DNA of 64,000 nucleotides from the NCBI GenBank assembly GCA_029582265.1, contig CM055822.1, forward strand, positions 186,001 through 250,000, in the 5' to 3' direction. The DNA comes from Zoroaster sp. YZ-2022. Its lineage: Eukaryota > Echinodermata > Asteroidea > Forcipulatida > Zoroasteridae. Positions 25,777-38,810 of this stretch are shown here, one piece after another (positions within the stretch are counted from its first letter, which is position 1; the number at the start of each line of letters is the position of its first letter). The notes beneath the pieces were generated by a model. That model was given only the letters and a program-made list of their open reading frames with translations, ran no database searches and was not told the origin of the DNA. The position numbers were made by a program, and so were the translations under genes.

Positions 25777-26228
25777 AAATACAACCATACAACTTAATAA
25801 GAAGTCACAAAAATGTAATTCATGATTTTTTCAATAACAAATAGTCGTATCGTATTTATTTGTAGCCCATGCTTCAAGTGATAAATGTGTAGATTATTAT
25901 GTGTATTTCATATATCATGCAAAATGAACATTAAACATGGTTAAAACTCCATCATTTCTGACCAAAACAAATTACTTGGTCAGCTCTCTATTAACTGAGA
26001 AAGAAGTTTATCGGGATGTTTGACTTGGAAGATGTTACAGACCAATCCAGCCTTTTGATCAAACGTCACGAATTAACCAATACGGTCACGCCGGTCATGG
26101 GCTTGCAGCTTTTGTTCGATACGGGTGAGTGTCTGAGTTTTCCAGCGTTGCTAAGGGTGTGTCGGAACTATTGCAAATTCTGCATTGGTGTTTTTTTCCT
26201 GGTACGATGCGACATGATATATTTATGA

Positions 26229-26318
26229 GGTGTATGTATGCAGACGATGCACTTATTGCACGTGACTCCTTCAACTCTAATACTTGCTGAAGACGTCACC
26301 TCATGGATATTCATACCA
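26229..26318. promoter_or_regulatory. Recurrent module with CACGTG and GACGTCA sites (C1 copy)
   Basis: GCACGTGACTCCTTCA, then GAAGACGTCACCTCATG and ATATTCATACC. The same order recurs at 28926-29030, about 35155-35250 and 58738-58850. The E-box and CRE-like cores suggest a control region, but it could be merely duplicated DNA. Confidence 0.3.
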
Positions 26319-27454
26319 AATCGAGACATCTTCTAAGTAAGAGACATCTTCTAAGTAAGATACATCTTCTGTTTAATATCTTTACTACCTCGTAAATCGC
26401 ATGGGATATTTCGATGATTAACTTATTTCTTTTTCGAAAATATAAAAGGTTCCGTGTACTGTAATAAGTGAAAACAGATTTAAGCTTTAGTATTGATATC
26501 GTCCGTGTACGTAATTCGCCGCACTCGTGAAATGACGCACTTACCTTTGGCTTAAAATTTATCTGAAAACTTACAAATCTATGGCGTATTACTGGTTGCA
26601 TAAACGTGTCTTGGTCATACTTGTTACAAAAATATTTTAAAAATTACAGTGAAATTGTATAATTTACTAGAAAGTTAGTGCTTGTGAAAGTGGAAAAAGT
26701 TGTTAAATTATTCATTTTTCTGGAGGTTTATGGATAATTCACTAAAAGCGTCCTTGTAACGGACTGGTAAAGGCGATCGCGTGCGTGGTCTTCCGGGCGT
26801 TGTGTTCTGGGTTGCCTTGTGCGCTGTCCACAAATATGATCTCGCATTGAGCATTTTACAAGAGAATCTTTCACTGAATCAAACACCAAACGTCGAATTT
26901 CATTGGTAAGTTACCGTCCGGATGATTATATAACCTTAGGTGCGTCAGTTAGGGGTAAATGGAGGATATATTTTGTGGGCTATGGAGGGTTGGACACAGT
27001 TCAGTTTTGTGCAATTAGCGGGTTTATCTTATATTTGACAGATTATTCCTTAACCTCAAACCTCTTAATACATTTTTTCAACCACCACAACAACGTTTTA
27101 AGGAGTACGTTTTCTCATATATTTATAGACGTCAAAACTATTGAAAATGTTTCTTTCCCCTTGCGCTACATGGCGTTAAAGGGCTAATATCGTCATAATC
27201 AACAGGGTATGGAATCGCAGTGCAAGTTTAAGATTTACTCAGTTACTGAAAATAATACACCTGCAGAAATGAGCCAGTCATTTTGAGTCAATGTGTTCAT
27301 CTTAAACTAGGACACTGATTCCATGCCCTGTTGAAAGTCTGCTCTGATTGTGACGATATTACATCTCTTATATCAATTATATTTTCAGTTGGATTACCAA
27401 TCAAGCTTACATTATATTCTATGTATTGAAAAAGTGTGGGAATGATAACCGTGG

Positions 27455-27665
27455 TGATTGTGTCCTGAAACAAGACACTTTAACTGCATTTGCTTCTCTT
27501 CAACCAAGAGTATAAATGGGAACCTGTGAGGGCAGAGATGGTACTAGTTTGTTTAAGCCCGTTGCGTAATACACATTTGGCAGCATGTGCTGCATACTTC
27601 CCAGAGAGTTGAGATGGTTCTGAGAATGATATAACCAGCCCGGTGACAGGGGTAATATTATTCAC
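27455..27665 (+). mobile_element. SINE fragment related to copy a, 5'-truncated
   Basis: CAAGACACTTTAACTGCATT, GGGAACCTGTGAGGGCAGAG and the following GAGTTGAGATGGTT correspond in order to the body of the minus-strand SINE at 12010-12367. The tRNA-like head is absent. Confidence 0.55.
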
Positions 27666-27824
27666 GCGACATGAGTGTCATACTTTGCAGATACTGGCTC
27701 ACTATAAGCTCCATTATATTTATTATTATTACTGTCAGACAAGTTCTGAAACACGCTTCTGTTGTGTCCTAAACTATAAAAAAAATATCAATTCGTTTGA
27801 AAGGGTCACCAGAAGAGTTGCCTT

Positions 27825-27935
27825 CTGTCCTGAACCTGCCTGTCTTATTCCTCTGTCCTTAACCTCCCTGTCTTATTCCTCTGTCCTGAACCTCCCTGTC
27901 TTATTCCTCTGTCCTGAACCTCCATGTCTTATATC
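27825..27935. repeat. 28-bp minisatellite, four units
   Basis: CTGTCCTGAACCTCCCTG followed by TCTTATTCCT repeats with period 28 and single-base differences between units. Confidence 0.85.
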
Positions 27936-28780
27936 TCTCAAAGGAAGGAGGTGGATGACCGACATAAAAACAACTTATGCTACAAGACCCCCAACATATC
28001 AGTGGTTCTCTATTCCTCACAGACCTTTAAGACGTCACTGCGTGCGTCTACTTTATGCGTATTGTATGCTGCGTGCAGCTAAACTCTCAAAATAATATGT
28101 CCGAAGTGTCTGAACAGTTGAGTAAGGTAGGTTCGATGGGAATAAGCGCTTTTAAAGATTAGCGTTGACTGATTTATTTGTTTAAAACTACAAGCACTCG
28201 TGTAACTTAGGCAAATCTTCTCTTGAAAAAATCTTACAAAATGTTGGAAGATTGACAACATGAAATTCACTCACATGATATACAATGCACCCTTTCAAAT
28301 AATATTTCATACGCCTTTTATGATTCATACTTATTATATAATTGATGTATATTTGTGGAAATAGTGTAATAAACATAAATAGGCCCGAAATAGAAACAAA
28401 TAATGAACTATTCAGTTTTGCATTTCGTCCCCCAAAATGTAACAAGCCCCCTCTAGCGTCGACTACAGTACAACAAAATTGTAAAGCTTTTGATTAAAAA
28501 AATCTTCCTTGTTCTGACTATTACACCCGTAATTTCTGAAAATTGGTATGGGACGGGAGTGGGGGTTTATTGGAAAATAAATAATTGGAAATTACACATT
28601 GACAAGATATTCGTCGTACTATGGTTTTAAAACAAATAAGTCCCATAATTTATTTATGGTAAACCAAGGCATAACTTTGTATCGAAACTATTAATTACCC
28701 TAATCCTTAACCATGCTTTTGTGAAATGTCTAATGTTGAACTATTTAAAGTAAACATTTTCAGAAACAAAATTAAAATTT
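27936..28780. other. Spacer without recognised genes
   Basis: AT-rich sequence between the minisatellite and unit D1. Nothing was recognised on either strand. Confidence 0.45.
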
Positions 28781-28925
28781 GGGCGATACAACATTAATTA
28801 CAAACTTTCACTGTTGTAAATTTACATTTATCGTTGTTATTGTTGTTTTTAAATTAAGACCTTACACCTATGGTTACTATTTAATTATGATTATTAATTA
28901 TCAATTTACAATTTTTTCGCAAATA

Positions 28926-29030
28926 TGTATGAGGTGTATAATAATATGCACACCATGCACGTTATGCCCGTGACTCCTCCCACTCTACAACTTGCGTTGG
29001 GAAGACGTCATCTCATAAATATTCATACCG
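28926..29030. promoter_or_regulatory. Recurrent GACGTCA module (D1 copy)
   Basis: GAAGACGTCATCTCATAA then ATATTCATACCG, about 0.85 kb upstream of the gene 3 start. The E-box position reads CCCGTGAC here, so only the CRE-like core is kept. Confidence 0.3.
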
Positions 29031-29525
29031 TATGCACTTATTAATTGATACGGAAGGTATAAAAAAAAGGGAACTATTGGCTAGTCGGTGATTATATCGG
29101 GCAACATTCGTCAGTGCAAATACTATGACAAGATTATTTAAGAGGACCATAATTATTTTCCCTAAGTGGACCTTAAGTCTACTTTAAAATAATACTTTAA
29201 AATAATAAGCAAAGGTCCCAAATATTATAAAATGCGCTGTATAAATCTTAGTAAATATTGATACTCATTGACTCTGATATTACCATCTTTGTTTTGTCTT
29301 CATAATGTGTGATGTTCCAGTGAGGCGTACCAGTTCCCGCTTTCACGCTTCAACGCACTAATCCTCCAGCAAAGAAACTGCAGTACGTTTCATTATTAAG
29401 CGTTTACAGAAATTGTGTAAATGAGTTTAACACACTTGTTATGTAAAATTGTAAAAGAGCAAATTGTTGGAAATAGAGTTGGCTGCATTTTGCTGTAAAT
29501 TTACATTTGTTTTTACAGTGTATGC

Positions 29526-29543
29526 TAAGTCATAATTATGACT
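29526..29543. repeat. 18-bp perfect palindrome
   Basis: AAGTCATAATTATGACTT, about 340 bases upstream of the gene 3 ATG, conserved in the D3 copy near 59369. Possible dimeric protein-binding site; function unknown. Confidence 0.5.
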
Positions 29544-29882
29544 TAATATCTCATAATTATGAACTATTTCTTTATTCTTTGCAACTTACTTTTTGCCTCG
29601 ATGTTATAATAATGAGATTGCCCTTTAATGTGCGTGATGACGGTGTTTCTTGATGACGGTGGTGAATATGATAACATGACGTACCGTACAAACACAGTTG
29701 CACACCTATACGTTGCTAGTGACTATTTGTGTTGTCAAGCATTGTAACACATCCATACGGTGCTATAGTGACTCTTATCAATAGTTTGAAGCCAAAAGAT
29801 TGGGAAATCAGAATGACAGTGGTAAACATCAAAACTGGATCCGACTGATTTCATCTGACAAGGTTTGTGTTCCTCGGTTATC

Positions 29883-32800
29883 ATGGGTACCCTTCACCAT
29901 ATCACCGGTGTGCTCCCTCTCGTGATTCTGGCGTCCATCGTGTTGGTCGGTGAGTTATTTTTTTTAAAGAATAAACCTGGAGACCAAAACTTAACATAAA
30001 TGAAAGTAAATGCATTTTGTTTTCGTTCCTGATCCGTTCCAGTAGTGGTATTAGATACCCACTTAATTTGCAAATCATGAAATCAATTTTCACAAAGGTT
30101 TATAACTACTTCAAACAAGCATGCTTGGAAGACATTATCAGATATTTTCCACGTTTAAATAACATGACACCTTTTCTGGTATTGAGTGAAAGTATTTTCA
30201 AGACATAATTAACTGTAGAAGATTGATCCGTTTTATGCTGCGTGGTTTTATGTATAAATGCACTAACATTTTGGTTCGAGGGTATCAAAGAAGGGAACTA
30301 TTGACTAGTTGGTGATTATATCGGGCAGCATTCCGCAGTACAAATATCATGGCATGATTATTTGACGTCACTGATGTGTCTAATATTTGCCGTGTAAAAT
30401 TGGCCGAATTTAATTTTGAGAAACTTTTAGGATTGCTTTTTCTGAACAGATCACATTATGAGCCACTTAAGGATTACTCTGTGACCTTGATTATACATAC
30501 TGATCCTTTGGGTTTGCATTGTGGGGTGGGTTACATTATTTTATAGCCATTTTGGTATTACATTATGATACCAATTAAATTATACCCCGAACTATATCTA
30601 CATTGAACCGTACGTTTGATGCAATTAAGCATGCTCGCGCCAGGCATTCCATAATATCCCATAGTATTCCATAGTATAAGCAATGTTTCAATTATATAAT
30701 ACAGACCAAACTACTCCAAAACATGTTTTGCTCTTTGTGCTTCGCCTTGTTGCTGTCAATATATAGACATTACGTTTATAATACATAGGATAGCTGCTGG
30801 AAACCACACAATGCAAACACTGGTCTTAGGGAGCTCCAAGCAAATATCAATAATTGACCTTCCCCCATTATTTTTTTAGAAAGGTCATGTCAGAAGGACA
30901 TTATTAACAACATAAGTTTGATTTAACTCAACCCAATGTAAAATATTGTAATATTACTTTTAACAGAACCCTTGTTGTCTCGAATTAAAAACAAATTTAA
31001 ACTATGGTCCCCTGGGGACGTTAAAACGTGAACAGCGCCGCAATTTTGGGCCAATTCTGTTCACTAAAGTGGTGAATTTTCAAGGGCAGCACCAGGAAGG
31101 CGAATTTTAAAGAGGACCATAATTATTTTCCATCACTGGACCCTAATAATAATTTAAAATAATAAGCAAAGGGCCCACACATTATAAAATACGCTATATA
31201 AATCTTAGTAAATATTGATACTCATTGACTCTAATATTACCGTCTTTGTTTTGTCTTGCATACTCTATGATGTTCCAGTGTGGTGCACCTGTGTACGAAA
31301 TATTGATGGAATATGATAAGCAGCAACTCATTTTCACAGTTGATATTTTGTTACCCGTACCCTTGAGATGTATAGAAGCATACATAATGCCTTTGAATGT
31401 GGCTTTTTTTCAAAAGAAACAAATTATAATGAAGGAAATTGTCATACAATCGAGTGAGCTTCATTTCCACGTTCTACACAAATTCAAAGACATGCGAATG
31501 ACGCAAGAACCTGTTGAGGCATCTAAAAAACGTCTCTGGTTTGTGGTCTCCGCGCACGTCGCCTCAGATCCTCGCATCGGCAGTTTTTTTGTTTCTTCTT
31601 TTTTTTGCTATGAAACGATGTCCAATTACAGCCAAAATTGCTGGATCGATTGGAATTCTGCCGTGCTGTGTTTTAAACGACTTTTTCACATAGGGTTATG
31701 AACGTTTGCCCGATTTTTGCATCCTTTCTTTCCCAGTATATACATGTATAACGTATTTCCATGTTGGCCAAAAAAAAAAAATTAAATAAATTAAAAAAAT
31801 GCATAACCGCACTGATTTTGAAGCCGACTGATGACCAGAAACTGGAGACATTTTTTGGCCTATTGAAGCATGTTTCTTTCACTCAATCACAGAGCTGTAT
31901 TGGTATTGCAATTAAAAAGCCAGTCTATGCCGTTATCATTTTGAGAATTCCATTTTTTCAGAGAAATGTGTTGTCAGAAAAATAACCAAACAAGGTGCTG
32001 TCAAGTTAACGCACGATACAAAATAAGAATAACAAATAAAAAAAATATTAATAATTAATAATTTTCTTCAATCCCCTTTAGCTTCGAATTTGATTAAAAC
32101 AATACTCTTCAAGGTTCTCTTTGTTGTTTTATATCTTTTGATTCGAAGCGGCGGCCAAGGTGTGTTATCTTGATCAAGAGCAGGACCAGAGAGGCAAACT
32201 CCGATGGGTAAAGCCAGTTGAGCTCAAGGATCGCTGCTCATGCACAAGCATCAGACCAGGCGGCGTTAACATGTATACACAGCAGAGACACTACGAACCA
32301 CACTACATCGATCATCCACTGTTCACGGATGATCAGGAAAAGATTCGCAAATATTTCAATTGTCAAGGTGAGCCTTTGAAGAGTGCAATCGTGGTTACAA
32401 TTAATAAATAAAAATACAAATTACATTATTGGGCTACGTGTCATTGGTAATATCACGTTAAGCTGAAAGCATAGCCAACTTGGAGTGAAGTATTATGTCA
32501 CGGTTGCTCTCATTTAGGTCTACAGTTAGGTCTACTTGTGTCTATAAAAATGCATGGTTAGTTGGGATATATATCAGCATTGGGAAAGAATGCTACCCTC
32601 TTTCTACTAGTACCTGTGATTCAAATTCATTTGAATGTTTCCCCTTTTTTCAGAATTCTTCTTTAAAAGAATATCTATAACCAAAGAGCTTCCTTGGGCG
32701 GGCACTGAACCGAAGTCTGTTGCCACCAGCGTCACAAATGTCTCCCATTGAAAATTACACATTAGGCCAATTTCACACAGAGTTGCTAAACATCTATAGT

Positions 32801-34880
32801 TGCTATACTAGTGGTTCTTCACTGAACCACCTTATTTTAATTAATTTTAATTAATTTGTTATCAAATTTTATCTAGTTTGTTCAGTTGATACGGAGGAGC
32901 ATCTTGGTATGGAGAATGGTGATATCCCAGATGACAGCATCACAGCCTCGTCATTTTGGAGGAACAAAGCATACACTGCACCTAAGAGGACACGACTTAA
33001 TACTCAAGGTATAACTGATATACTAGTTGAATATAATCCTTATATTATAAGGAATATTAAGAAACTACAACCAAAGTGACAGAAGACAAGAAACAAGAAA
33101 TTAATCCAAAAGGATGTAAACGTTGTGACGGTTGGACAACAGGTCAGCATTATTTGAGATATTTTAGAGATATGAACAAATGTTACCATAAATTAAAACC
33201 CCAACATTTTACCAGGTCAGAGAGCAAAATACTACACCATAATTATATTAGTAGTTATAAATACAATTGACAATCAGGTACAATATCGGGATGTTTTAGT
33301 TGAATATTTGAATTAAAGATGCATATCTTTATTTTTCGTCAGTTTTGGTTTAAATCTGTACATTTATCTTGTCCTTGTAGAAGTATAAATTAAACTTTCT
33401 CTTTAAATGAGCTATTTCACAAAATAACTGACCAGGACATATATTTATTTTTCTTAATTACATTTCTCTTTGGTATCTTTTTTCTCTTTCTTTAACTACA
33501 AGTAGGTTTATATATCATCAGGCATTCCAATACAATATTCACTTTATTGTCCTTCTTGTTTGTCTGTACTTTTTGTTTGTCTGTCAGTTTTGATGTTTGG
33601 TGTTGTAATGCTGTTCTATGTTAAGGGCACTCCAATACAACCCTTTGCTTACCTGTGCCTCATTATACAATTTTGCATTCTGTATTGTAAAATATTTGTA
33701 TGGAAATTATTATAAATATTGAAATGAATTGAGAAAGAAATATCAAGCTTTATAAAGTAAATAAATGAATTAATAATACAGCGAGGGATACAGGGTGATA
33801 TAAAATGCGGGCACACACCTAAACGGAGGAATTGTACTGCAGGAAAAAAGGGGAACATTGTCAAAAAAGGGGCATTCTGCCACAAATCGTATGTTAAATG
33901 ACATCCATGGAGCACTTGTCCCCCTTAAACTAAATTAAAATGACAGGCTCCGTTTACGACAGTCGTATTTATGCATGCATCCACGATATGCAGTGACAGT
34001 TCCAGTACCAACTATTAGTTTGACAAATAAATTACCAAAAAATTACCCCAAAAGTGGTGGCTGGTATCACAATATCTTGCAATTCAAGATATTAATGAGA
34101 ATTTCAAGACGGTAAAATGAGCACGGAGCATGTATATTTACTGAGTATCTATCGTCATATTTGAGGTATGGTCTTTATTATTGGGTAAACAGGTTTTGCT
34201 GCTGCCTGGTGTGCTGGCGAAGGTGACTCCCAGCCCTGGATACAAGTTGACTTCAATACCACGGTATCCATCACTGCTCTGATTACACAAGGCCGTGCCA
34301 GCAGTGACGGTACTGACCAATGGGTGAAGACATTCAATGTGTCTATACCAAGTGATGGCGGTCATCTCTGGGGTTTGGTGACCGATACAGACGGTGCACC
34401 AATGGAGGCAAGTAATAAAGACTATACACACTGTGGGGACAATTGATGGATATACTTAAATAGAACTTAACAGCACCCCAATTATACTTTTATTTCGGCA
34501 CTTGTGAACTGTAAAACAATGGTTCTCATGATTCTGTTGTGAAATGCAATTGTTAAAAACGATATTTGTTTGCCTTTTTGTTTGTCAAACAATATCATTG
34601 TTCTGATAACAAATACTATTTCGGAAAATTTATTACCTAGAAAAAAATCGTCGGAGAAAAATTTACTGTCACTTACAAACATTTTTACAAATTGTGTTGT
34701 ATTAATTAAGCATTAAATTATTTTTTGGCTTGTTAACAGTTCATCGGTAACACTGATGGAGACACTCAGGTGACCGCAAGATTCAGGGAGGTACTGTACA
34801 CTACAGCTATTCGCATTCAACCAACCAGTTGGAATACCTACTGCAGCATGCGTTTTGAAGTGATAGGATGTTATCACTAA
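29883..34880 (+). CDS. FA58C gene 3: complete secreted single-FA58C-domain protein
   Basis: Exons 29883-29949, 32149-32367, 32886-33008, 34193-34407 and 34740-34880 total 765 nt (254 aa), all open with phases 1-1-1-0. Exon 1 is a signal peptide (MGTLHHITGVLPLVILASIV) before GTGAGT. Exon 2 gives AAAKVCYLDQEQDQRG, a CSC pair and the closing FNCQG. The FA58C domain follows with LGMENGDIPDDSITASSFW, SQPWIQVDF, RFREVLYTTAIRI and the terminal GCYH, about 160 residues, the usual family length. Intron 4 uses GCAAGT as donor. This is the best reference model in the cluster. Inferred: secreted protein with carbohydrate- or lipid-binding potential; no ligand can be named. The N-terminal exon matches no domain I know. 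Confidence 0.85.
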
Positions 34881-36230
34881 AATACAACTATACAACTTAA
34901 TAAGAAGTCACAAAAATGTAATTCATGATCACATGTAGCCCATGCTACAAGTGATAAATGTGTAGAAGATTATTATGCATTTCTGACCAAAACATATTAC
35001 TTGGTCAGCTCTCTATTATCTGAGAAAGAAGTTTATGTTAGACATGGAAGATGCTATAGACCAATCCAGCCTTTTGATCAAACGCCACGGATTAACCAAT
35101 ACGGACGGGAACTATTGGAAATTTGCATTCTCCTGGTACGATGATATAATTATTGTGTGCATGTATTCAGACGATGCACTTATTGCACGTGACTCCTTCA
35201 TTTCTAATACTTGCTGAAAACGTCACCTCATGAATATTCATACCATATCCAGGCGTAAATCTCATGGGATATTTTGATGATTAACTTGCTTCTTTTTTAG
35301 AAATACAAAACGTTCACATGGACTGTAATCAGTGAAAAGTGACGTAAACGTTAGTATTGATATCGTCCGTGTACGTAATTCGCCGCACTCGTGAAATGAC
35401 GCACTTACCTTTGGCTTAGAATTTCTCTGAAAACTTAGAAAACTATGGCGCATTACTGGTTGCATAAACTTATCTAGGTCATGCTTGTTACAAAAATAAA
35501 CATCATAGTGAAATTGTATGATTTAATTTACTGGAAAGTTAGTGCTTGTGGAAGTGAAAAAAGTTGTTTAACCAGTGATTTTACTAGATAGAAATATTAA
35601 GGGACGTACATTTCTTTCCATTTTTTTCACATCTGATATTTTATTGTTTTATGCTGTCAACGAGCAGCTGTTGTCTATAGAAACCAAAATATATGAATGT
35701 TTTGCATTTTCATTGATTTTTGAAATAAATACGGATCCTCAAAATAGACATATTCCTTGTTGAAAAAGCGAACGAAGACTCATTAATTTGTTGATATTGA
35801 GAATCTTCTGTGCCGCCATAAACTTTTACAGATGGGGGGGGGGGGGAGTCATTATACCAGCAGTTCGGTAGCTTTTAGTCAAGGCTCACGCGGCAACCCT
35901 GAACACAAGACACAAGAAAAGACCACGCACATGAGTAACAGACGCCCCGAGGGCCTTCACCAGTCCGTTCTGTGGTCTTATGTTTTTCTTTATACTTTTC
36001 TACCGATTTGGTAGAGAAATGTTAAGATATTTATAATGCATTAGGTAACTATTTTGTTATGGTATCACTTATGTAATTATAGATAAACGCAACATTTTGC
36101 TTACGGTGATTGGTATAAATAAATTTGCATCCATAAATTATTAATTTTTCTGGAGGTTTATGGATAATTCACAAGAAGCGTCCTTGGAACGGACTGGTAA
36201 AGGCGATCGCGTGCGTGATCTCCCGGGCGA
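32000..36230. repeat. Segmental duplication unit C2 (body of gene 3)
   Basis: Parallel to C1 (22965-26840), including the exons, most intron text and the downstream block with GGTAAAGGCGATCGCGTGCG at 26768 and 36197. C3 (57200-58610) and C4 (61975-62870) are shorter copies holding only exons 2 and 3. Confidence 0.85.
35155..35250. promoter_or_regulatory. Recurrent E-box/CRE-like module (C2 copy)
   Basis: TTGCACGTGACTCCTTCA then AAAACGTCACCTCATG and ATATTCATACC. The CRE-like core is degraded to AACGTCA here. Confidence 0.25.
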
Positions 36231-36608
36231 TTTATTAGAACAAGTTTCAAGGTGATAAGAAGCAGTGTTTAAGAGATACAATAAAGTATTGATGCAATTA
36301 GGCACATTAAAACCGTCAGGGGCGTGGTATGTAGATACTTAGTGGGCATGGCTTAGTTTAATGTACCTAATTATATTTAATTGATTTAATTATATTTCTT
36401 CTAATTATATTTCTTCACTGTTTTCAAAGCTGTATTTATAATCACGTAAAACCAGATAAATAAGGTAAAACTTCAAAACATGTAACTGTGGAATGTTTAC
36501 TTTGGCAAAATTATGCATTTTCTCGCCATTTTCAAAATGCCAAAATGGGTGTTCCCCAAAAATAGTTTTTAGAAACATGGCACAGTTGTTCTTGATTTAG
36601 TTCATTAC

Positions 36609-36793
36609 CAGCGGCGTAGCCATGGGAGGCCTGGGGGGGGGGGGGGCACGTGCTCCACACAATTTTCCAGTGCCCCCTCAAAGTGCCCCCAAAACAGAAA
36701 AGAAAACAGAAGGGAAAAACCCATACCCCTGGTCCCCCACTGAAAAGCAATGCCCCTGTGACCCCCACTGAAAAAGACCTGGCTACGCCGCTG
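36609..36793. mobile_element. MITE with CAGCGGCGTAGCCA terminal repeats
   Basis: Starts CAGCGGCGTAGCCATGG and ends TGGCTACGCCGCTG, with an interior of G and C runs. Same family as 14228-14442 and the remnant at 1-26. It marks the left edge of unit A2. Confidence 0.75.
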
Positions 36794-38603
36794 CATGACG
36801 CATGTAAGGCTTAACCTTTCACAGGTTCAGGGCCTCGTCATTTATTTATTTAGGTATTAAATTACTGTTAGACTGGTTTGATTTTTTTAAAATGTAATAC
36901 CAAAAAAAATTTGGAGCAATTTTTGGATTAAAATACAAATTGCCGAAAATTCCTTTAAAATAGAAAACTCGCTAAATATGATTAAATTACAATATCCAAA
37001 CTTCGATTACCCTAGTGCTTGTAAAATAGATGTTTCTCGCCATTGCCTTTGCAGCATCGGGTGCGCTTCATGATCCACTTTTAATTGTGGATTCATTAAC
37101 AGCCAATAAAATGCAATGATGAGCCCAATGTGCAAGTATGGTTTCCATTACGACGGCGTTGTGTATGTCCGCGCCCGCTGCATGCAATGACCAATATAAT
37201 GACAGTGTCAGTTAATAATAACATGACTGACATTTTCTGACCGAGATGTTGGTATTTAAAGGTCTCTGCATAGCGATGGAAAGACTGAATTCGGAATAGA
37301 AGTGGTTATACAATAACGCCAACAAGTAGGAGTTTTAATTTATTGGTACTTATTGCAAACATTTACAAGGATTGCTACTATCTAACGGCATTTTCACTTC
37401 TGGAATCATGTTCATCTTAAACCGTATAACTGCGCTGCTCCACTCGTAATTCTTGTGTCAAAAGCGGGTGAGTTTTTATTTGTGTTTGTTGCAATATAGT
37501 TATTGCAGTTTGTCTCATGGCTGTACGATTGGTTTATTACAGTAATTATTATTTTTTGTCTGAACATTGTCGATTTGTAAACGAATGAATATAGCAATAT
37601 TTCATAATTGAAGATTAAACAGTAAACAGTGACTTAGCTAACGCAGGGACAGAAGCCCGGGTGGCCGCTGCCCGCCTGATTTTGCCCACAATATTTGGAC
37701 ATTTTGACACGGATGGCGTATAATTATGAACAAAAATTGGGGAAAGAGCGGCAAAGTTACTTTGGTAGTGTTTAGTTGTGTTAGTGTTAAAACCCGCTCA
37801 ACCATTAAATATGCACGGAGATGCAGTATACGTAGAATAAAATTCAATTCGAACCAGAGACAACATGCATTTATTCTATTTTGCTGGGGTAAATATATTT
37901 ACAATCGCGAGTTTGTAAACAAACAATGCAGTAAAATGTAAAAAAAACAAAAACAGTTAATAAAATAAAACAATAATTCCAGCTCGGACTGAACGTGTGC
38001 TGTGCTTGTAATTCATCCACCCATTTGCCACCATCTGCCACCCATCTGCCACCAGATCTATAACCAACCATTTCTGGGGGCCAAATGCTGGATGGGGCTA
38101 TATTCACGGCAGGTGTCTGAGGCTTAAGGACGATTTTAGGAGCTTTCTGATGTAATATGAGCATTTTCAGGACCAAGTTTGTGAAGTATTCTGGCTAATG
38201 ATGCAGACGTGAATAGGCCCCCACTTTTAATTTCCTAAACCAACCGAACGTTTGGGGGCAGCTGTGGAAAACATGACAATTACTGATATTCCCTACTCTC
38301 AAAAGTATGCAATTCATGTCTCTTAATTGGCCTCAAATAAAAATCCAACAATGCCTATGGACATCAGGAACTTGGGCTACTTTGTTTCAGTGTCCCAACG
38401 CGGTCTGTCCAAGATGGTATCGATTCGCCTCTGTCTAGTCTGAGCGCGCGCCTTACAGCATTCAGGGTCACACAAGTTGTTAGACTCTAGATACTCTGTG
38501 GTGAATTCTGAGCACTTCATGAATACTTTTGGTGTTGCAAGAAAAACAGTAGCCTCAGTAGCCAGGATAGGATATTAGCATTTTTAGTTATTTAAAAACT
38601 ACC

Positions 38604-38810
38604 ATGTGGGCGGAAAGACTTGAGAGGCACCCACTCGATACTAGAATGGAACTTACTATATCTGAGGACCTACCAGCTGGCAATGGAAATGCCTCAATCG
38701 TCTCAGATCAGGAGCTGGCAGATGCAGAGACACTAGGTATAAGTGGGGCCAAATACCAAAGAGTGCCATATGGTGCGATTGCAGAGAGACTCAAACTATG
38801 GCCCACCTGA
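38604..38810 (+). other. Open 68-codon frame in gene 1' intron 1, unrecognised
   Basis: Begins ATGTGGGCGGAAAGACTTG and encodes an acidic segment with DQELADAETLGISGAKYQRV, ending in TGA. The A1 counterpart (about 4613-4800) has deletions and frame breaks. I recognise no family. It may be a relic of an inserted coding segment or chance. Confidence 0.25.

Larger units (their letters stand above)
28780..32140. repeat. Segmental duplication unit D1 (promoter side, exon 1 and intron 1 of gene 3)
   Basis: Matches 58620-61975 along its length, and its last kilobase also matches 56225-57285 after the N gap. It includes an internal duplication: the GGGAACTATTGGCTAGTCGG block near 29068 recurs near 30293. 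Confidence 0.85.

Noticed and set aside
27643..28095. 150-residue open frame
   Set aside because: It runs through a SINE tail and the 28-bp minisatellite; no family is recognised.
31225..31701. 158-residue open frame in gene 3 intron 1
   Set aside because: It starts at TTG, shows no domain, and is broken in the copies at 56580 and 61084.
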